Source: Sebastes aleutianus
Lineage: Eukaryota > Chordata > Actinopteri > Perciformes > Sebastidae
Assembly: GCA_916700875.1 (NCBI GenBank)
Contig: CAKAKS010000039.1
Location: forward strand, 25,379,315 to 25,443,314
Direction: 5' to 3'
DNA length: 64,000 nt
Position numbers and translations under genes: made by a program. The stretch's first letter is position 1; the number at the start of each line of letters is the position of its first letter. Positions 25,001 through 37,300 of this stretch are shown here, piece after piece. The notes beneath the pieces are model-generated. The model saw only the letters and a list, made by a program, of their open reading frames with translations. It did no database searches and was not told the DNA's origin.

Positions 25001-25838
25001 TATGGATATTTCATATTAAATTCAATGCATAACAATAACAGTACAGAACAACTGATACAAACTGTACGATTAACTTAAATAATGAACTCAATAACTGCAG
25101 GAAGTTTGTGTAAATCAAGCGATTTTGGATGAATTTTGAGCAGCTTATTTCCTGTGAATATTGCATCAGAGATGAGTTTTCCTTTTATTTTTAGGAACTT
25201 TTAATTACATTATTTGCCTGTATTATTTTTTATTTTTTTTATTTTTAACAGTCACACATACTTAATAGGCTTCTTTTTTGACAAATTCAGTATTTTCATC
25301 TCCCTGATGCTTGACCGTTCTTCTAATTGCTCTTTGGTTGTTTTAACTGCGTACTATTGTAATGCAGGATGAGGCTGTTTAGCAGAGGGAAGACTCTGTG
25401 AATAAAGCTTGTGTTCAGGTCTTCACCATATCCTTATCCTGTTTATATCTTAAATAATAATCCAAACTTTAAAAATAACATTTTCATTTAGTTTACATCA
25501 TAGAATTTAATGAAATACTGAGATATGCCAACTGTATATCTTTTAAAAAGTTGTCTTACACCCCTTAAAATCAAGAAGACTTCGCGACCCCCAGGTTGGG
25601 AACCACTGTTTAAAATTTGATCATAGATCAATATGTTCATCATATGTTCATCTGCGTTCTCTGTTTGCTTCAGGGCTGGGGCGGCATAGGTGCAGAGGTG
25701 TTCCTCAGCTTGCCGTGCATCATGGGATCAAACGGTTCCACGCGCCTGGCCGGAGTGTCACTGGGAAAGGAAGAAGACTCCAAACTGAGGGAAAGTGTCA
25801 CCTCCCTTTCTAACCTCATGGGTCAGCTTAAGATGTAA
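19044..25838 (+). CDS. uevld: UEVLD: inactive E2 (UEV) domain fused to lactate/malate dehydrogenase-like domain
   Basis: Twelve exons join to 469 codons: 19044-19085, 21622-21706, 21816-21881, 21987-22150, 22244-22385, 22474-22565, 22679-22784, 23590-23760, 23854-24018, 24246-24333, 24552-24675, 25674-25838. Human UEVLD is about 471 residues. The UEV domain (about 14-150; YKFHDVAVEELEKI, FPVQLWLMDSFPFTPP) resembles TSG101 and lacks the E2 catalytic cysteine (GRLHLPGLHNWDYPK). The dehydrogenase part (about 177-469) has the NAD-binding loop GGGDLG (182-187) and keeps Asp316/Arg319 in CNLDSER. The LDH proton-acceptor His, normally in GEHGDS, is Leu340 here (GELSDS). The cellular role is unsettled; ubiquitin/ESCRT-type cargo binding is inferred from the family. 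It lies directly downstream of spty2d1 on the same strand and is convergent with the RabGAP. Confidence 0.96.
19290..20700 (+). repeat. Segmental duplication in uevld intron 1
   Basis: Blocks around 19295-19560 and 19822-20130 are diverged direct repeats (GTGTCATGATGTAAACA, CATGAGCTAAAA, GAGTCC and AGCAGCATAAAACAC in the same order). The block 19600-19733 (GTGGGTTCGAAAGATGAGGA and on) recurs at about 20660-20785. Between the copies are AT-rich sequence and a dispersed repeat (20370-20460, ATTCGAAAAGGAGTG and TTTAATCCCACCCC). Confidence 0.8.
19697..19785. repeat. Perfect 37-bp inverted repeat
   Basis: 19697-19733 is the exact reverse complement of 19749-19785. The 15-base loop TTGCTCTCATAGAAA is itself a copy of the end of the right arm. 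Further half-copies of the same motif follow to 19805. Confidence 0.9.
20747..20905. repeat. Second, rearranged palindrome cluster
   Basis: The modules TTTCTATGAGAGCAAT, ATCTCTAAAATAATTCAACC and their complements recur at least five times in alternating orientation. It is related to 19697-19805 but scrambled, with short units directly and inversely repeated. Confidence 0.85.
20930..21365 (-). mobile_element. L1-like LINE fragment, C-terminal tail of ORF2
   Basis: The minus strand reads SWNSDLDEHGIKLAWANIF, then MHKFYATPYRRFKMKLTDSP, the Cys/His block CTKC...YLHVFWECP, and after a frameshift near 21080 ILFAGLTAVKK. These are the ordered motifs of the end of fish L1-type ORF2. It is antisense within uevld intron 1 and non-functional. 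Confidence 0.8.
22785..23589 (+). other. uevld intron 7
   Basis: An 805-bp intron. It contains the foldback element at 22953-23323; the remainder is AT-rich with no further feature. Confidence 0.8.
22953..23323. mobile_element. Foldback element with 22-bp perfect inverted ends
   Basis: CTGCACACTACTCCATGCCA begins the left arm (22953-22974), and the exact complement of the full 22 bases is at 23302-23323. One arm sequence also occurs at about 6071-6092 in tmem86a intron 1, so it is a dispersed family. Confidence 0.75.
24676..25673 (+). other. uevld intron 11
   Basis: A 998-bp intron, of which 24919-25608 is a hAT-like element. The remaining short flanks show nothing notable. Confidence 0.8.
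24919..25608. mobile_element. hAT-like element, CAGTGGTTCxCAACCT termini
   Basis: It begins CAGTGGTTCACAACC and ends GGTTGGGAACCACTG, a typical Charlie-type hAT inverted repeat, with GGGACCCC / CGACCCCCAGG just inside. The flanks TTTAAAG and TTTAAAA look like a decayed target duplication. It is 690 bp and has no transposase ORF. Confidence 0.85.
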
Positions 25839-28397
25839 TTGTACTGTTGTCACAGTTTTGTTTTTTGGGATTTTGAAGTTATGACCAAATTTGCCGTCTT
25901 AAATATGTATAGTTTAAACATCAGATTTGTTTCTATATTCTCGTTGGAATACTGTATATTAAATGTGGGTAAAATATCTGAAATATCAATGTACAGATTG
26001 CATTTTGTATTTAAATTTACTAGGACTGAGAGGTTACTCACTGTGTCTCATACAAAATTTGCAATTTGGAAAACATGTTACATGAATGCACTGTAATATT
26101 TTTGGAAAGCCATGAAATTCTATGCAAAATGCACTATATTTCTGTCAGTAATTTGAATTTGGCTTAGACTACTTTTACCAAAGATAATGTAATTATCTTT
26201 ATTTTTGTACTAACCCATTCCTTTGGAGAGAATCAGGGTGTTTGGCAGATTGAGTGTGAGACATGTATATTATATTCAGTACAGGTACTGGCGTTGACTC
26301 AATAGATTGCCTCGATGATGAAGTGCAGCTTGTATATTTTAATGGTCTTGTTTGTGCTGTTTCTGTATTTAATGCAATAAGCTTTTCAAATGCCTTTATA
26401 TTTAAATCGCACTTTGCTCCTACTTTTGTATAAAATACTTTGAACGGCTCGAACCTACAATCTGTACTGTAAGGCAACACTATTTTGTGGGTGTGCAATA
26501 AATATCTGAAACCGAATGTGGAGTGACTCTGTGGGAAAGAGAAAGACAACGGACAAACTAAGGTTTATCTCTTTATAAAACTCAAATAAGTAGTTGCATA
26601 AATGTACATAAGCTTTGGTCTGAGCCCCGGCATCACTGATGTCAGCCAGATTCATAAAAAAGGAGCAGTGATGTACAATTGGTGGTCAGGTCACACGACT
26701 AAAAGATACTCCAGCAAGCCAAACATACTTGTGTGCACGCCGAGATCCAAGATCTCGGGAGAGAAGAATCTCGGCAGCGAGACCAAAGTTCATGAACAAA
26801 CATCTGTTAACATCACTTCCTAAGATTGAACATTATTTTTTTAAGCAGTAACCTGGAACTCCATTAGAAATCAACTGAATACTTAAAGAGAATTGCTGGT
26901 AATGACAAAGGTCAGTGCAAAAAACAGACATAGTATATATAACGTAATATATAACTGCATGAAACAATATAAACATGTTTGACTATTAGGTCCTTGTACA
27001 GTATGTTATGGCTCAACTTCCATTTCCCAAGAACTTTTTGCTCTGAGCAATTAAAATAAATGACATAACAGTCTCTGCAAATGGCTCTAAAATATACCTG
27101 TGCATATGAATAAATTCAGCTTTGCTTCTTTCCCCGGTCCGTGACAGTATAGAACAGTGTAATTATGGGGTCTAGCTTACTATGTGCACATTCATAAATA
27201 GGCATTATAGGTAGCATTTATGTCATGGCCAGAACTAGTCTTCCCAAAAGCCTTGTCACTGTGTACTCTTGTTTATGTATGCTTAAATGCAAGGACATCA
27301 GTTACTGTCAATACTTCTGACCACTAGATGGAGCTACTCTTTATAAATATTGTGACATGGATTTTTACTATAACTCTGTGCTGCTTTCATGAAATCCTCC
27401 TGTTAAGTCTCACCTTATTTAACCTTGATACATGCATGTATATATACATGAAACAGTACATTATTGCTGTGAAATCAAGTGTCAGACAAACGGATATAAC
27501 ACTGAAACCATTTCTTTGATATTGGTCATCCCAACGAGCCAATTTAAAAAAAAAAAAAAGTACCCACTGCTACCTTCCTGGGAAAATATGACTTGACCAT
27601 GACCTCACATGAATGAAACTAGCTTCTGTATTTACACCAGTGACATATTGCACCATGCGTTTCCTGTTGCAGATGGTCGTAACTTTAGCGATTCTTTTAA
27701 AAGTTTGCATGTAAAACTGCTTTGGTGCAACAGTGGCCCTTTGTTATCAAGTATTGACCTTAAGATACAGTAAAGAAACTGTTATATCAATAGTTACTCA
27801 TTACAGTTTGAAATACTGTTAAAAATGATGTGTGAGCCTGCTCACAGTTAAACCATACATGCAGTGTAAATGTATAGGCTTTGGGGTGCTTAAGCAAAAG
27901 ATGACCTTACTCTGAAGCCCTTCAAAAAGCCCTTGCGCTAGCGTTTGCTAGCCTCAGTGCACTGCGATCAGGTTTAAGACACTTTTGTTGGAACGAAATG
28001 GAAACTAACTGGAGATGACGCAACCGTGGGACACTCAGCTGGTATTAGATCATCTTATTTCTGTGAAATGGAAGATCAAATCTGGTCTCACGCACACTGA
28101 CAAGAGTTATAATGCTCGCTTTTTGTGCATCAAACGGTAACAGCAGTTTTTAAATACAAGTTTGACACTTAGAAAAGTTAACTGCCCTTACAAAAAAAGG
28201 TGCACGTATCATATCACATAAATCTGTACATATCAATGAAAAAAAAGTCCTTTCACACACATACACACAAATCTTTGACACACTGAATAGCTACTGGCCT
28301 TTGACCTCTTAAATGGCTTTGAAAACGAATCAAGCATTAACAGAGAGTTTGAATCATATTGGCATAATCAGTAACACTTGAATGATACTTGGACACT
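25839..28397 (+). other. uevld 3' UTR and convergent intergenic region
   Basis: The uevld 3' UTR runs from the stop at 25838 to the AATAAA at 26497-26502. The remainder up to 28397 must include the 3' UTR of the minus-strand RabGAP, but I could not identify a convincing signal for it. No other gene or named repeat is seen. Confidence 0.6.
26497..26502 (+). terminator. uevld polyadenylation signal AATAAA
   Basis: A canonical AATAAA about 660 bp after the uevld stop, followed by GTG/TG-rich sequence (ATGTGGAGTGACTCTGTGGG) typical of a downstream element. Confidence 0.6.
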
Positions 28398-31300
28398 TCA
28401 AAAGGTCACCGATTTGGGTAGTTGCTGTCCACCTGGAGGCATCCTGCAAAAGTCTGGGCTGGATCGGACCAACGGCACCCCTACTGCCGACTGTCCTGAG
28501 GGCCTGGAGTGGCCTGGGGGTGACCCGGTGTACAACAGCGGTGCTGGGAAAGCAGAATGGTCCCTGGGGCCCCGAGAGAAAGGCTTAGAGTAGCCGGGCG
28601 AGGTGGCTCTGTGTGTGTCTGAACAGCTGGCAGCGCCACACTGGAAGGTACTAAGTCTGTCAGCAAAACTAGCCGGAGGAGGGGGGATGATGGAGTCCTC
28701 CACCCAGCTGTCCTCTACTTCATATTCTGGCTCCTGAGGCAAACTGGGGAGAGCGCACAGCGAGGGAGGAGTAGGAGAAGGCGAAGGAGGGATGAACACA
28801 GGAGGTGGAGGCACAGGGTAGAGAGCGGGGTCGTAGTCCCTGACAGTGGCGTGTGGGGGAATGCCGTGCATGCTGGGAGTTTCTTCGGGCGTGGAGCCCA
28901 GCAGCCTCTCCAGGTGGCGGTCGTCTTCGTCAGCCTCAGAAAGGTTGTCATACTGGGAGGTGTTGGAGGGCCGCCGGTCTCCCGCGTTCACCGGAACGTA
29001 GAGAGAGACTGGGAATTTGGTCGGCTTTTGGGGAGGAAGTCTGGGAGAGAAGGAGGAGGAGGAGGAGGATGTGCTGGAAACACGGGGAGGAGGGGAAGGC
29101 TTTGAGGGAGGAGGAGGTTTTTTCTGTGTGGGGGCAAGAGACGTGGGTGGTTTTAGGCATGGTTTTGGAGATGGCTTCATTTGAGTGACCAATGGTGAGG
29201 CTGAGCGGGGGGAAGGAGAGCGCCGCTGGGTCTCAGTGTAAAATAAAGGTGGAGGTGGCAGGTCTGGAAGGTCCATGATCTCCTCCTCAGTCTGCACAGC
29301 AAGAGCTTCCAAAGGAGGGGGCTCATAGGGTGGAGGCCAATCCACAGGCTCTTCCTTGCTCTCCTGTTTTTCCTCGGTCTGGTTAACTTCTGGAAGCGAC
29401 TCCTTCACATCTCGGTCCAACCCGTCCTCGGCACAGGGTTTCTCTGCTTTCGGAGGTAACGGAGGTGCTCTGGACGGCCTTAAAGGAGAAGGTGTTCCTT
29501 GTGTGTGGACTACAACTGGGTCAGGTGAAGGCAGAGGAGGTGTTCTCGAGTCCTGGGGCTCTGCAGGAGAAGGGGTCTGGTGTAGGGTGATGCTGTCCGT
29601 TTGTTGGGCCTCTGTGTCGGGCTGGCTGTGGGGCTGCAGGTTTATTTTGACCTCCAGAGGAGATTCGGGCTGCAGAGGCAGGAGGAGAACTGGTCTCTCT
29701 AGACCCAGGGGTGTCTTTGGCAGCTCCTCTGACTTAGCTAAAAAAAGGAAATGGAACATAGAGAAAAAAATACTTTAGGATGTATCCGACAAAGAGGCGA
29801 ATGCAGCTTTATACCGAAAAATAAAAGGGAATAAAAGACAACCGCACCTGGAGGAGGTTGGTCCAGCTTTTTACTGCGAAGCTCAGACATAGAAGCCTGT
29901 AACTGTTCAGCCACCACGTCATCAGGCAGGAAGAAAGAAACAGCCACCTGCTCCTGGAGAAACTCCCTCAGGTCCTCTAAGGGAAACTTCTGCAGGCGCT
30001 CTGATGTGGACGCACACAATACAGACACAAAAAGTTAACTCATAGAATGGGTGATGCGAATCTATGAGGTTACACGTCAGGTAAACCTCTGTGATGTGAA
30101 GCGCGATTAGAAATGATGTTGTTAAAAGACTTCAACACAGGCCTAACTTCAAGACACCAAGTAACTGTGCTTAGGAGATGCTCGTGCAGGCGTCCAATGA
30201 AAAGCCAGCTTTCCATTTTTCTCCACAGCAACCGCCCACTTGCATTATGTAAGCCGTCCAGTTAGGAGGCAGCCAAGCGAGAGGCAGCGTGCGATGTAAC
30301 ACTCACTGGTACAGCAACAGCAGCCGAGGCTGTATCCGGGCATGAAACTGGTTTGACTCGTTCAGCACTGCACGGCATGGGAGATAACGTGATCATCCTC
30401 ATACTCACTCTTGTGTAACTTGAGGGTTGTATAAGCCATGGCGGTTAGCATCTTCTCCCCTTCCATTATGTAGATGTCCCATAAACGCAGGGTGAGGGTG
30501 AAAGGGGTCTGTTATGTAAGACACAACAGCAGCAGATTAAAAAATAATAGATGGTGGTTCCATTGTCAAATTGCATTTAAATACAGAATACATCTGGCAC
30601 TAGATATAAACAGGGAAGAACATTCATGCATATAGGAAATCCAAATACTCACTCTGTCAATGAAGCACTGCAGAAACCATTTGGTGGTGTAAATCCCTGT
30701 TGTCATCTGCTCCTTGTCCTGTGGGGCAAGGATTATAATGAGGAATAGTCTCTATGGGAAGTCATGGACTCGCAGTAACATTCTGAACACGTGGCCTTTT
30801 GCAACATAAATTAATTCATCAAATGATGAGAAATGACCCGAATAAATCCGCTGCAGCCCCATGACCTACTAAGCAATCAATCATTAGCCCCACGTCTCTC
30901 GCGCGGACAGAAAGCATGAGTCGTACAGATGCGCTTTAACTTACCAGGTGTTTCTTCAGCTTTGGCAGCATTTTGGAGAGGATGAGCTCATGGTGGGCCT
31001 GGAAACGGTGCAGCTTGGGAAATCCCGGGATGAAGAACCCTAGCATGGTGAAAAAAAAAACTGAATCAGCAAGCCATAAATGGTGTGTGGTAATAGTGGA
31101 GACATAATATTTATAAATGAAAACGTATTTCCCCTCTTGCAGGACTTGATCAAGGGCACTGAGACAACATGACAAGATCTGTAATATCTCTCTCTAAAGA
31201 TCTTGCTGGCAGCAAGTAAGAAGACCATTACAAAATACTGGCTTCAGAAAACTGTCCAACTGCTGACCTCTTTGTCAATATTGTTAAACACCTACATCTT

Positions 31301-34300
31301 CTAGAATAGATGAGCTACTACATACGACTCTAAAAAGAATTGGGGAAAAAACGGTGGGAAAAATGATTAATGAAAACATTTATTTAGCGAATGGGACAGA
31401 TATTTCATAATTACTGAACTGTATGCAATATTTAAATAATAATTAAATTGTTTTATTTTTATTTTTTTTATACCTGTTATTTACTTTTTGCCCACTGTTG
31501 TTGTAATGTCAAAAATTGTCATAAATAAAAAGTTTCCAAAAAAAAAAAAAAATCTGAAATATCCTTTGATCATGTGGAAAATGTTGTAAATTTGCTTTCT
31601 CTAACATAAATGCTGTGGTTTTATGTACAGCATTCCTATGGGGCCAATATGGTAGCAATATTATATGAAAATGTGTGTGGAGAGTTGTGAAACCAGACAG
31701 GCATACATGAAGTGTTTTTAAATATTTGGATGTTTCACTCATATTTTCAGATACTTATAGACTTATGCATATTTAGAGATTTGTGTACAAACATGAGTAT
31801 GCTTTCACAGATTGCAATACACATCTACACACAAATCTGAGTAAGCACATATGGATTGAATTACAGTTTCACGACTCGCACACATTTTCAACGAGAACAG
31901 TTATGGTATTTGATGTCTAAACATTAATCGGCTCTGCTTTTGTTTTCCGTCTGTCTTCATTTCCTCCTCCGTCTCTCACCGTGCATGGCGTGCTTGCTGT
32001 TGGTGAGGAGCTGGGACAGAGCCCAGAAGGCCTCTTCCTCATTCAGGTACATGAGCAGGATGGCAGCGATCTGACTCATCCCCTGGCAGTAGCTCACCTC
32101 CTGGGGGAAACACAGGAGCAGAGGCAGGTTCAATTAAACAGAACGGGCAAATGAGAGGAATTATTCATAATTTAATAGAGCACACACACACACACACAGG
32201 CCGAGACACGAGAGCACCTGAATGTCTGATGTGGTCTGAAGCCAGACGTGTGTGGATGTACCTCACACGAGGACCTACTGTACACGCAGCTACGCTATTC
32301 TAAACACTTTTACCGAAGGTTGTTCAAATATTTACTGTAACCCAACATCTATTCTCAGTAATGTCATGTCTTCAACTTGAATTAGCGCCAATTTGACTCC
32401 ACGATGATCCGATGATTTACACTAAACACATCGCCCCTTGGCAAGCGCAGATACACAAAACCGGACACACACTTGGTATTTGTCCATATTAAGGCCGATT
32501 TATGGTGCAGCCAGAAATGGACACTCTGAAGTATCCTTTCAAGGAAATACAGTAAATATAAATCAGGGTTACACGGAAGTTAAACTACACATTCTCCACA
32601 TTCTTCTCTATCATCACACAGGCAAAAAGGACAAACACACACATACCCCCCCTCTTTCTATCTCGCTCTCTCCTACTGACCCAGTTTCTTCTGAGCAGTG
32701 TGTGTGAAGAGGGGGAAAAAGGAAAAAGGGAACAGCACATGCCCATTTCCTTTGGCTCAAATTCCTCTAACGCACTACAGAGCCCAATCAGAAAAGCAGA
32801 TTTGGACTGTGTTCGTGTGTGGGAAGATGTAATGTACTGTACACAAGGCTGTCTTTGAATGGCAATGTTTCCATCCATACCAGACGGCAGAGATCTGTGC
32901 TTATGTGAGAATTAATATATAGGGGTTAATCCAAATGCAAATGTTGAGATTACGATTTTTAGGTTGTAGTGGGCTCAGTTTTAAAGCTAGCGTGATGATA
33001 CAGACATCATATGAAGCTAGAAAACCTAAGGAATCCATGTCATACTAGCTTGTCGAGAAGGAGGCTAAATAACGCTCCAAACATACGTTAAATTTTGGCG
33101 AGGAAAAACGGGCATGGCCATTTTCCCTTGACCTCTGACCTCAAGATATGTGAATGGGTTCTATGGGTACCAACGAGTCTCCCCTTTACAGACATGCCCA
33201 CTTTATGATAATCACATGCAGTTTGGGGCAAGTCATAGTCAAGTCAGCACACTGACACACTGACAGCTGTTGTTGCCTGTTGGGCTGCAGTTTGACATGT
33301 TATGATTTGAGCATATGTTTTTATGCTAAATGCAGTACCTGTGAGGGTTTCTGGTCAATATTTGTTTTGTGTTGTTAATTGATTTCCAGTAATAAATATA
33401 TACATACATTTGCATAAAGCAAGCATATTTTCCCACTCCCATGTTGATAAGAGCATTAAATACTTGACAAATCTCCCTTTAAGGTACATTTTGAACAGAT
33501 AAAAAATGTGTGATTAATCGCAATTAACTATGGACAATCATGCAATTAATCACGATTTTAATCGATTGAGAGCCCGTAGTTGAGACACACATGCGTTTAC
33601 TCTATTTTAATAAATACGTGTTGACGCAGACAATTCTTACTTAATTGTAAAAGTCCGATTTGACAACACAGAGAAACTCTGGCTTGTGGTAGAGAAACTA
33701 CAGAGGGACTTTTAAAGTAGGAAGGAATCATCATTGTGTCTGACCTCAGCATCCACAACTGCATTTCAAACACATTATTATAAAGCAAGGGCTGTTAAGA
33801 TTATAAATGTATGTTGTTAATTAAAACAAAAAAGGCCTGGTTTGGCCTGTCATGACAAATGTAGTTAGTACTTGAGGTGTAACAAAATGTTATGTTTGTA
33901 ATTTTTTTGGGGGATAAATCAAGATAACCAGGCTCATTTGCGCTGTTTCCTCGCCCGTTAAATGATACACAATGTCAAAGGGGAACTCGGTCTAACGATG
34001 TAAGTGCTGACTATGCATGTGGGTTCACTGGTGGTCTGACTGTTACACTGCGTTGCTGTACATTCAGGCAGCACCACCATGCTCATAAATAAAAGATCTC
34101 ACCCCAAGGCTCTAAAACAAGAATGAGAACAGATGGGTTTAGAGTGCTCGGCCTGTTCTTCGCTGTATGGAAACTAACGCACTTGATGACTGTTAAACCA
34201 ATGACGTGCTGCACAGCCAATTTAGACTCCTCTATATTACATAACACACACCTAGGTATGCACACATTTAAACACATACACTTACCGTGTTGTAGACAGA

Positions 34301-37300
34301 GTAAGCTGCTAGTACATGAAACAGTGCCTGCTGCCTAGAGAGGGAACAGAGAAACCGCCAGTTAAAATGAGGATGTGGTTCCTTAGCAACAATCGAACAA
34401 GCTGAAACAGTGTGTCGGAGTTTATTCCATGAAAATCCCCGGAGGCCACATGAGTAATGATTTCTCAACCACCTCATCCCTAAATTAACTCCATTAATCA
34501 GCACAGACAGACTTAAAACAGCTGCAAATATTTCTGGGGAGGCTGAGAAAACCACGGCTGCATCTTATCATCCTGGCAGTGTTTTGTATAAATCTGTATG
34601 TGTGTGTGTGTGTGTGTGTGTGTTTGTGTGGATAGTCTGTCCCTCTACCCAGTGGTCCTACGCCTGAGCTATCCAGCTGTGCTTTTAAGTATTAATGAAG
34701 GGCGTGTGTGAAAGCATTTCTCTGTGATCTATTAGTGATGGAGTGACAGAAAAAATCGAATTTTTCAGAATTTATGTTTTTAGGGATCAATAAGAGTAAA
34801 ACGATTTTCATCATATTTTCCCAACGTGTGCAGCTTCTATCCGACCACAGGGTTGCGTGCCGCGTGCCTGATTACATCTGGAGTCCCAACTGTTTCAGAC
34901 AGTGAACACAAGGCAGCTATTGTGTGTGTGAGTGTGAATGTGTATTTGAGCGGAGAAGAGGCATTAACGAATATAATGCAGGCGAGAGAGGATGTCTCCC
35001 CTCCAGGCCTCTATAGTAAATACATGTCTTATAGACAGAGACCGGAAAAGCAGCTTGAAATAGCTGTCAGTGTCTCGGTGTGAGTGAGACAGCTGTTGAC
35101 CTGCAGGGAAGGAGTGGGCAGCCAAGCAGGATGGAGCGGTGTTTTGGTCTGTTTGGACTCGGTGGCTTTGTATTGAAGGGGAAGTACGTTACAAAGAGCG
35201 AAGAGGAGAGCTCTCTGTCGCACTCCTTGTCAGAATTAAACTGACAAGGACAAACCAGTAGCTTCCAGATGTTCAAACTCACAGCTATCCCACAACTGTG
35301 TTCTGAAGCTCATTTAACGTAAATTTAATCTATAATTTGAATGTATCAGCATTATATTGACATATGCAGTGTTATTCTGTACATGTACATATGATGTCGG
35401 TGAACATTTCTGTATGAATGTCATTTCCTGTGGGGCTTCGTGCACTGACAGGAAGGCTAATAAAACACAGAGGAGGAAACCACCGATTTGGTTTTGTGTG
35501 TGTGTGTGTGTGTGTGTTTAAGTCCGAGGTCACACTCTGCATTGACTTAGCAAGGGCAAACCTGAATATGTGAGGTGGCAAAGAAAATAAAAACAAGAAC
35601 TTTGGACACACTCATACGGACACAAACGGGGCTTTTACTGTCTAAAGGTCAGAAAAGTAGTCATATGATCCAGAGGAACATTAGCAGTGTGTTTGTTTAA
35701 ATAAACGCTTGGAATAGGTACAAATTACTTCTGATGGGACTAGATAAACTGAAATACAAGCCGTTCCACGCAGCTTTAAGAACTCACTTGACCCCAAAGC
35801 GGTCCATGAACATGATGTGGTTCCTGAAGGTTCTGTTGACGTCCAAGTCGATCTGTTTGATCTCTGTGGAGAAGCTACGAGCCTGCAGCTTCATTCTCTG
35901 GAGGAGAGAAAAAGGACAAATCGTGTTATAAAAGCTAGGCGACTGTCAAAATTTACCTTTTCACAGTATCTACATTTTAGAAGAATAGTCATCACTGTTA
36001 ATATTCATACCTCGTATTTTCCCTCGTTCTCTTCTTTGACTTTGTCTATGTCCAAAAGCAAGGCCCAGGCCTGGCCTCTCAGCTGCAGAGGGATGCCTTT
36101 ATACACACGCTTCACCAACTGAAACACATGTGACACATGAGCAGACGTGAATGGAGGCTCTTTAAAACATAAAGAGACTTTATGTTCACCACAACAACTA
36201 GAAGAGAGAGCCAGAGGGTCACGTATAAATGCTGCTTTATGGGATGTTGGCTGTCTTGAACGACAAGGACTCATCACAGGCACTTATGTGCTTGCTTTAA
36301 CTGTCTAGACTGAAGAGGAGGGAGGGATAAGGGAATAAGCTGTGGTTAAAAGGAGAATGGAAAACAGATTATTAACAGAAGCGGAAATAATTCATCAAAT
36401 AGTTGAGAAGGAAAAAAAAAAGGAAGAGAGGGCTAAATTGAACCCGCATGTCGTTGTGTCCACCGCTACTGAGTTACACACCTTTTCACTGTTCCTGTAC
36501 TTGTCCCACTTCTTCACCATCTTCAGCCATTTCTCCACTCGCTCGATCTCAAGGTGCTTTTGCTGGAGAGGGGAAAGACAAACATACAATGAGGGCCACT
36601 GCCATATGTGAAAGAAGGGCGTAAACATATCACACGCAAGGTCAAGATCTGAAGTTGATACCTTCTCTTCAAGCGCACTGGGCGTTGGCAGCTCTTCCTC
36701 ACTGGAGCGGGAAAGCAGAAATACACAACATGTATTAGAAATAGGGGACATATAGTATCTGAGTTTGGTAATAATATAAGACATCATAATGTGAGAAAGA
36801 TGAGAGACAGAAAGACAGGAAGAGGGACAGATGTAATCTTGATACAAATGTTGTTCTCCTAGATTTCAAACTGCTGCAAGGAAGCTGTCAGAGCTTTAAG
36901 TCGGGTAACTTACTGCAGGAAGCCGAAACGGTCAGTAACCTTATAGAGGTTGTAGTCAGCATCCTCCCATGGGTCAATTTTGACACCCTCCTGCCTGCCC
37001 TGAAACAATACCACACCATGAACATAAAATATTGTATGCAAAACAAACAGTTTAAAAGTGACTTGTGATGGTGCTTGTGTGCAAACAAAATGTGATACAA
37101 ACAGAACAAGTAGAATAAATTGAACATGCTAGTAGGTAAACAGTGACGTCTGTCTTTTTTTGTCTGCTTTACATGATCGATCATTAAAATTACACTAAAC
37201 AGACCGACATGTCCTGGTTTTTGTCTTCTATTACACATGTGATTCACTTGTTTTCCTGTAACGGGTCACTTAATAGTGTTTTAACCTTAATTTGTGGACT

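Noticed and set aside
28851..29778. Plus-strand frames opposite the RabGAP last exon
   Set aside because: The complement of proline-rich coding sequence is naturally open (Gly/Arg/Trp-rich); the minus frame joins in phase with twelve other exons.
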